From Viola odorata (Eukaryota; Streptophyta; Magnoliopsida; Malpighiales; Violaceae), in the NCBI GenBank assembly GCA_963691705.1, contig OY829543.1, forward strand, positions 51,068,564 to 51,132,563: DNA of 64,000 nucleotides, in the 5' to 3' direction. A program made the translations under genes and the position numbers. Below the pieces are notes generated by a model that worked only from the letters and a program-made list of their open reading frames with translations, was not told the DNA's origin and searched no databases. Of this stretch, positions 58,668 through 64,000 are shown one piece after another (position 1 is the stretch's first letter; each line of letters starts with the position of its first letter).

Positions 58668-60757
58668 GTTAAAGTGCTGACAATTTGCCAATCAAGAAAT
58701 GCGGATGCTGTTGAAGGTAAGGAAAAAATTTATTCCTTTTAATTTATTCTATTCATTGGATCTCCTTATATAACTGCCTTGGGTCCTTTGTTGCTGTCAA
58801 CCACGCCATCCCCTCCACAAATGAGAATAATTGCATCCTGTAAGAGAGATTTTAATTGCATCATTTCATTTCATGCACCAACACTTTATTGTACGTGTTT
58901 CAGAAGGAGAAGAGGATGGCCAAGGGAAGGAAGAGAGGACATATGGCTCAATAATGATGGAGACACTGACCAGAGGTGACGGACGAATTGATCACATGCT
59001 TCAGGTGTGTAGTTGTGCTTTTGTGCCAATGTTTACTAGTTTACTATCACTTTAGTTTACTATCCTTTGATGTTTACGCATGTTGGACATGGGGCGTCAA
59101 TTGTGCATGTTTGATGCGTGTACAGTGCTCAAAACATGGGATTATTCCTGTTATAATTTCTGACTTCCTTTGGGGCAGGGTCCTCTTCCGATGAATGACC
59201 ATCATTTATCAACTATCGTTTTAGTTTTAGATATGGCAATCTTCAATATCTGGAGTGGGAATTTACTGGGAAAGTTTATTATTTCTTGTTTTTGTTTACC
59301 CAAATAAGTAGTCTTTTTCTGACATCCACCTAATTTTGTCTTTTAAGATGTTACCTAGCAAGAGATAGTACATGAGACAATTATATTTGTAATTATGCAA
59401 GCTTGTTGGGATTTGGGGATGTGTGCCTCCTCGTCTTAGTTCTGGTATAGGAACTATGAAGCCAATGTCATAATCTATTTTTTTGTTATTACAGCTATTT
59501 TCGTCTACCATAAATATCAATGTGTATATTACTCCCTCCGGGGTAAAATAAACGTCGTTTTAGCCCCGGGCACGTGGCTTAAGAAAATAATTGGTGGGGA
59601 GAACACGAGGCATATTTTGACCATACTACCCCCAGCCTCCCTAGCTATTTACAACTGATGGTTGGCTCAATTCTGAGAGCTGCTGGCTTCAAACCGGCTG
59701 GGTTGATGCATGTTGATGGCTTGAAACCGGCTGGGTTGATGCAAGTTGATGGCTTGGGGAGATGGAAGACGGAGACTCAGTTTGGCTAGGTCACGGGCCT
59801 GGCCTAGCAGATTTGAGTATCAATGCAATTCCATATATAGTTGCTTCTACTTTTACATTTCCAAACGAGTTTTTATTTGATAAATAATCAACACGGGTGA
59901 ATAATTATAATAGGCCATTAAGTATAGTTTATGCACTTAAAATTTTACTTTATTTACTTTATAAAATTTTACTTTATTTACTTTATAAAAAATTCGGATC
60001 AAACCCGAAATAATTAATTTATTTCTCATGTTCTTTTTAAGTTTTTATTTATTGATAATATAGTATTTTTTATATTTTTATTTCGTATCATTTCTTTTAT
60101 TCTATTTTATTTCACATTTCGGTATTTTCTGTTCGAGTTTTTATCAGTTTTGAGCAAAATTTCTCGTCTCGATTAGCTCGAACCGAATAAATAAATAGAA
60201 AACTCTAATTTACCATTGTGCCATTATAATTAATTTGGTACAACTTTACTGTTCACCTTCTTCCTCCTCGCCTCTGTTCACCTTCTTCCTCCTCTCCTCC
60301 ACACAAACCCAACCAAATCAGCCAACCACCAATCCTCTGCCTCAATTAAATCCAATTCTAAGTCCCCTCCCAAATTAATTCCAATTCCAATTCCAACACC
60401 AAAACCAAACCAGCACCCTCCAGAAATTGAAACCCGTGGAGAGGGAAAATGAAAATTGAAAAAGGAAAAGCTTTCGCTTCCCCCGCAAATTTCATTTCAA
60501 ACACAAAAAGAGGGAATCGAGGAAGGCAGTCGAAGTCGTCGTCGTCGTCACCAGCGTAGGCAGGCAGGGGCACCCTCGTCTTCTCCACCCTGGGGATCCG
60601 AGAACGACATTTGTTGGGGGACTGCTTTTGGGAGCTAAAACGACTATTGTAACGCCCCAGAGGGAGTACTTTTTTTCCTCCTAACATGAGTTCACATGTT
60701 GATCTAACAGGGCAAAACATTTAAGCATCCATATCTTCAAGCCATTGGAGCACATAC
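58668..60757 (+). pseudogene. SGR2: SGR2-like DDHD phospholipase fragment, unit-2 copy
   Basis: Three exons, 58668-58716, 58904-59004 and 60711-60757, open and in phase: VKVLTICQSRNADAVE, YGSIMMETLTRGDGRIDHML and KTFKHPYLQAIGAHT. Both inactivating changes of the unit-1 copy are absent here. The first two exons give the DGRIDHMLQ motif of SGR2. The last exon would lie beyond the retrotransposon at 61,347. Upstream exons are missing, so it is still a fragment. The second intron holds the 1.1-kb element 59,530-60,668. Confidence 0.8.
59530..60668. mobile_element. 1.1-kb Stowaway/mariner-like element
   Basis: Inverted ends: left CTCCCTCCGGGG ... CGTCGTTTTAGC, right GCTAAAACGACTATTGTAAC then GCCCCAGAGGGAG, pairing over about 33 bp. 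TA flanks. The unit-1 paralogue (28,806-28,809) is an empty TA site. Inside: two 33-bp tandem units (59,684-59,749) and a pyrimidine-rich then GC-richer stretch (60,250-60,600) resembling a 5' UTR and first exon of an unknown gene. No transposase. Confidence 0.85.
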
Positions 60758-61346
60758 GTAATTGCTTTGTCCTTGGAGATTACCTATTCTTAGTAAATGT
60801 GGCATGGTTTTTATTTCGTTTTCTATTTGCAATTTTACCTTGTTACCTGTCACACGTGTTTGTGGTCATCTTCTGTTAATGAAGAAGCATGTGTTTTCTT
60901 CTCTCTTTTGGCTGCAGTCACATGCAAACCCTAATATCCAACAATTGGGGATGTTTTCGTTCTGTTTCTATGATGTTTAGTTCCCAATCTGCTTGGTCGA
61001 GTTGAGTATGTTCTGTTTCTGTAAAGTTCTGTTGTAGAGGTAGAATTCCTTTTTGCTTGTTTCTCTTGCAACTTGCATGCGGCGTGCATCCTAACTTATG
61101 TGCCATAGGGGTTTCCTGGAAGTGGGGTGGTTGAGGCCACTGTATGACTTTCAGCTAAAGGGATGTGGTGGCCAAAATTTTGTTTGTTTGTGCCAAGGTG
61201 CTGATGTGTAACAGGGGAGCTAGGAGACTATGGGGGAGGGGAGGTGTGATAGAGGATAGTCAATTCGTTATAAAATCAAAAAGTTATTAGTGTTGTTAGT
61301 ATGTTATGATGACTCTAGGGGGCAATGTAGTCAGCCTAATACTAGG
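60758..61346. other. SGR2 last-intron sequence
   Basis: Paralogous to 28,891-29,349 plus 30,034-30,170 in unit 1; no gene. It contains the empty site of the hAT-like element at about 61,208-61,215. Confidence 0.6.
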
Positions 61347-62001
61347 TGATAATATATAAAACAATAGGACTCCTCGGGAATTGTTGTGGATGACGTGTCT
61401 TCAAGATTTGACCTTGTTTGACCTACAAAGCGCCGGAGGGAGTCTCTGGCGTAGATTCTCCGATGGTCAAGTTAATAATCTGTTTGTGTATAGCAATTGT
61501 TTTGTAAATCAGTATGAGTGCACGTACCTTTAGCCTTCCTTTCCTCTGGCTATTTATAGATTTGAATCCCTTGACCGTTACAGATGGTTTAATATAGACC
61601 ATTAATGTCTGCTCATCAATTCCTGCCATTATTGGTGACTTAAACCCCATTTAAGTGTTGTGTAACGCATGGAAACGGTTACACCAGAACCATTACGCCT
61701 GACCAAGGATGGTCATTATGGCCACCGGTATCTTTCATAGATACCGGTAATAACCTTTGCATTATTTACCATAATGCCATCCTTTAACCCCCGGTATGTT
61801 GCTATGTTTATACCCGTTACCCTTCTTTAGGTACCGGTCTTCCTGCAGGATAACGACTCTCTTGTATGGATATCAATGACCACATCTATTAGTGCCAAAT
61901 TGTCAACTCAAACGGTTGCTCCACCTACGTGGTCGTATGCTGACTGGTCAAACCTCTAGCAAAAGACTAGAACACCCTTGTGATTCTCTTATAAGTTATC
62001 A
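61347..62001 (-). repeat. LTR of the second element (655 bp)
   Basis: Starts TGATAATATATAAAAC and ends ATAAGTTATCA, with TGATAA/TTATCA termini like the first element. It holds several ACCGGT motifs (61,728-61,733, 61,742-61,747, 61,836-61,841). The inner boundary is set by homology with the sequence next to the other element's 3' LTR. Confidence 0.75.
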
Positions 62002-62018
62002 GAAACCCAAACGAAAAT

Positions 62019-62043
62019 GAGCCCGAGTGTTCACCAAGGGCTT
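62019..62043. promoter_or_regulatory. 25-bp block conserved beside the LTR, second element
   Basis: GAGCCCGAGTGTTCACC then AAGGGCTT; see 50,757-50,781. It lies 17 bp inside the LTR, on the side from which the PF04195-type gene is transcribed. Confidence 0.55.
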
Positions 62044-62516
62044 ATTCACGTACACCGGTATTATCCCCGTTATCGTTGTTGTATTCCGGTTGTTCCCACA
62101 CACGTGCCTTGTGCGACTTTTAAAACGTGTCGAACATCCCGCCGAAACCAAAGAGTCAATAATAATGATGACCTTCGCCGTGGTTGACATGGCACACACC
62201 TACCCATAAAAAGTGGACCCTTCATTAAATGCTTGTGCCCTTATTCTCCCAAAATGACAGTCCATCAGTGCGCGTGTACATCAAATGCATCCCTTCGATT
62301 TCCATAAAATCATTCGAAGTGACACAACTCACGCCCTTTCCTTACAAATAACGATTTGATTTCTTTTTCCTTCTTCTTTCGCCTTTAAATTGCCAGAGAA
62401 AACCCTAAACTCTTTCCTTTCGTAACTCTCAACAAGTTTCATCGCCGCGCCGCTCCTTCAATCATCGCAGGTACAAAATCCTCTCTTTTCCCTAATTTCG
62501 TACTCCCCTTTTATCC

Positions 62517-64000
62517 ATGGCTCCTCGCGTTCGCCCCGTTGCCAAAGCCATCGAAGAGATGGACATTATGCCTTCTCTAATCTGGAAAAAAGAAACTCTA
62601 GAGGCCATCCTTGCTAGCATGAAGGCAAAAATTCCCGACGGTTGTCGTATCCTTATTGCTGGCCCTGACCTCAGACTTAACAACGCCATGTCCAGCAAAC
62701 GCCTCATTCTGTATACCAAAATGTTCTCATATGGGTTTCGATTACCCGTTCCTGCTATGGTGTTAGATCTACTCAAGAGGACCGCCCTTAACCCAGCGCA
62801 AATAACTCCCCCCTCTTGGACCTATATCTCCTCCTTCATCCAGGTCTGCCGGATGTACGCGGTCAAACCTACCCTCAGGCTCTTCCGCCACTTCTTTCTA
62901 CTTTACAGCCGTAAGGGAGTTATCAGTTTTGGTCCTAGATGGCACACAGATGAAATCTTCCCTTTTCTCCAAAATTTACAGAAAATTGAAGAGTCAGTTA
63001 AACTCTGGAAGGAAAATTTCTTTATAATTGAGTTACCGGAAGCTTGGTGGCGGCCCGACTTCAAATTTGCCATTGTTGATAGTGACTGGAAGCTTCCACT
63101 GGACCTTTCAAACGATGAAAAGAAGGATATTGCCAAGCTTGTTAGCATACAGACTCCATTTCACGTGAAAAAACTGGCTACCGGTGTCCCACTCAAAGAT
63201 TGTGGGGAAAGTGAGCATCTAGGATGAAATTTGTCGCATACTTCTTTCCTTGATCCTTATGTTCTTCTTTTATTTTTCTTGCAGTTGTTCCTCCTGGTTG
63301 GAAGCCAACCTGTATGAGACGTCAAGAGAAAAGGAAAGTTGCCGCCCAGCCTATTGCTCCAACAATCCCAAAAAAGAAAAGAGGTTCCGGTTCCGGATCC
63401 GGCAGGATCACCGTTTCTATTCCTCAGCCGTTAGCCCAAACTGCTTTTGTCTCCACGTCTTCAGACCCGAAATTCACCAGTGTCGCTACCGAGATTGACC
63501 AAGTTACCGATCAGGAGATAGCTGAAGACGTCGATCTCAAAGTAGCTGCTGAAATTATTGCTGGTACCGATCAAACTATTCCTCCTGTTGTCCTGACTGT
63601 TGAGGATTCCGCCGACGGGGACAGGATGCCAATCAAATCCCTAGTTTCCATGGGAAAAAGGGTAAAAAGGAAGATGTCCTCCGAACGACCGTCGAAGGAA
63701 GTCTGCAAACTTCGAATTTCTGGTGAGGATTCATTTGCCAGAGACGACGGAAACAATCCTCCTTCTCCTTCACTCGGTGCAATGGTTAACGCTGAACCCG
63801 TTACCCCACCAGTTACACCGGGTGAGATTCCGATTGCCGCACAGGAAACCGTTATCCCTCCTACTTCTCCAAGCAATGCTGCGGAAACTGATTCTGAGAG
63901 AACCTTATCCTCTACCTCAGTTCCGATTCCAAATGTAGCTTTAGTTGGCGAAACCAGGGTTGAAGGGAACGTTCCTCCTACCCAAGCTTCCAGTGTGGAT
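62517..64000 (+). CDS. PF04195-type spliced gene of the second element, 3' end outside window
   Basis: Exon 1 is 62517-63210 from ATG (MAPRVRPVAKAIEEMD). A GTGAGC donor and TTGCAG acceptor define intron 63211-63284. Exon 2, 63285 onward, is open in phase to the window end (238 codons). The N-terminal domain is homologous to the antisense gene at 49,479-50,175: KMFSYGFRLPVPAMVL, LNPAQITPPSW, LFRHFFLLYSRK and KKLATGVPLKDCG align with its KMFAYGFRLPLHSLVL, LNPAQLTPNSW and MALGVPLSDC. The intron falls at the same place in both. Exon 2 starts with a basic stretch (IPKKKRGSGSGSGR, nuclear-localisation-like), then an acidic Pro/Thr/Ser-rich region. The role is unknown. If splicing fails, translation stops soon after 63,210. 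Confidence 0.82.

Larger units (their letters stand above)
32200..61346. repeat. Segmental duplication unit 2 (TNL-C to SGR2 fragment)
   Basis: Second copy of the unit, colinear with unit 1. Against unit 1 it lacks a 6.8-kb AT-rich block, the LINE, a plastid DNA fragment and a 684-bp hAT-like element. It gained a 2.1-kb Harbinger-like element, a 7-kb LTR retrotransposon and a 1.1-kb Stowaway-like element. It is cut at 61,346 by a further LTR retrotransposon, so its SGR2 last exon is not in the window. Confidence 0.85.
61347..64000 (-). mobile_element. Second Tat-type LTR retrotransposon, cut by window end
   Basis: Inserted after CCTAATACTAGG, which is uninterrupted in unit 1 (30,161-30,172). 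The 3' LTR is at the left and the PF04195-type gene is on the plus strand, so by comparison with the element in TNL-D the gag-pol sense is minus. Gag-pol and the other LTR lie beyond the window. Confidence 0.8.

Noticed and set aside
60358..60720. 120-codon minus-strand frame
   Set aside because: It crosses the end of the 1.1-kb transposon into SGR2 intron/exon sequence, so it cannot be one gene; its interior is noted as possible captured DNA only.
61431..61452. CGGAGGGAG resembling a Stowaway end
   Set aside because: It is inside an LTR, has no partner end and no TA-flanked inverted repeat.

Overview
The window is nuclear DNA of a eudicot plant. It holds intron-containing TIR-NB-ARC-LRR (TNL) resistance genes, a class absent from monocots, embedded in very AT-rich DNA with a plant LINE, Tat-type Ty3/gypsy LTR retrotransposons, PIF/Harbinger-, hAT-, Stowaway- and Mutator-like elements, and a nuclear copy of plastid DNA. 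The species cannot be named from the sequence. I saw no rRNA, tRNA or CRISPR array.

The window is built from two diverged copies of one large tandem unit. Unit 1 (about 1-31,660) holds TNL-A (1-2792, its 5' part lies outside the window), a 7.2-kb AT-rich spacer, Fcf2 and F-box gene fragments, a degraded LINE (13.1-17.2 kb), TNL-B (20,495-25,090), and the 3' end of an SGR2-like phospholipase gene (27,903-31,023). Unit 2 (about 32,200-61,346) repeats this order: TNL-C (32,234-36,174), Fcf2 and F-box fragments (here split by a 2.1-kb Harbinger-like element carrying a beta-amylase exon), TNL-D (44,050-56,465), and SGR2 exons (58,668-60,757). A second LTR retrotransposon then begins at 61,347 and runs off the window. 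Because the units are paralogous, each serves as the empty site for insertions in the other, so many insertion boundaries can be read to the base.

Only TNL-C is structurally complete: five exons and 1150 codons encoding TIR, NB-ARC, LRR and a C-terminal C-JID (post-LRR) domain. Its MHD motif reads MQD. TNL-A is open throughout the part that is visible. TNL-B has a 51-codon in-frame deletion and has lost the splice acceptor of its C-JID exon. TNL-D is a pseudogene with a frameshift, a 7-kb LTR retrotransposon inside the TIR exon and a rearranged LRR exon. TNL proteins are cytoplasmic or nuclear immune receptors: LRR and C-JID recognise an effector, NB-ARC switches nucleotide state, and the assembled TIR domains act as NADases.

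The LTR element in TNL-D (44,524-51,570) has two 772-bp LTRs and a 5-bp target duplication. It keeps gag, has lost nearly all of pol, and carries a spliced antisense gene for a PF04195-type protein. The second element (61,347-end) carries a homologous spliced gene. All statements rest on reading the sequence and on remembered family motifs; no database search or alignment program was run.
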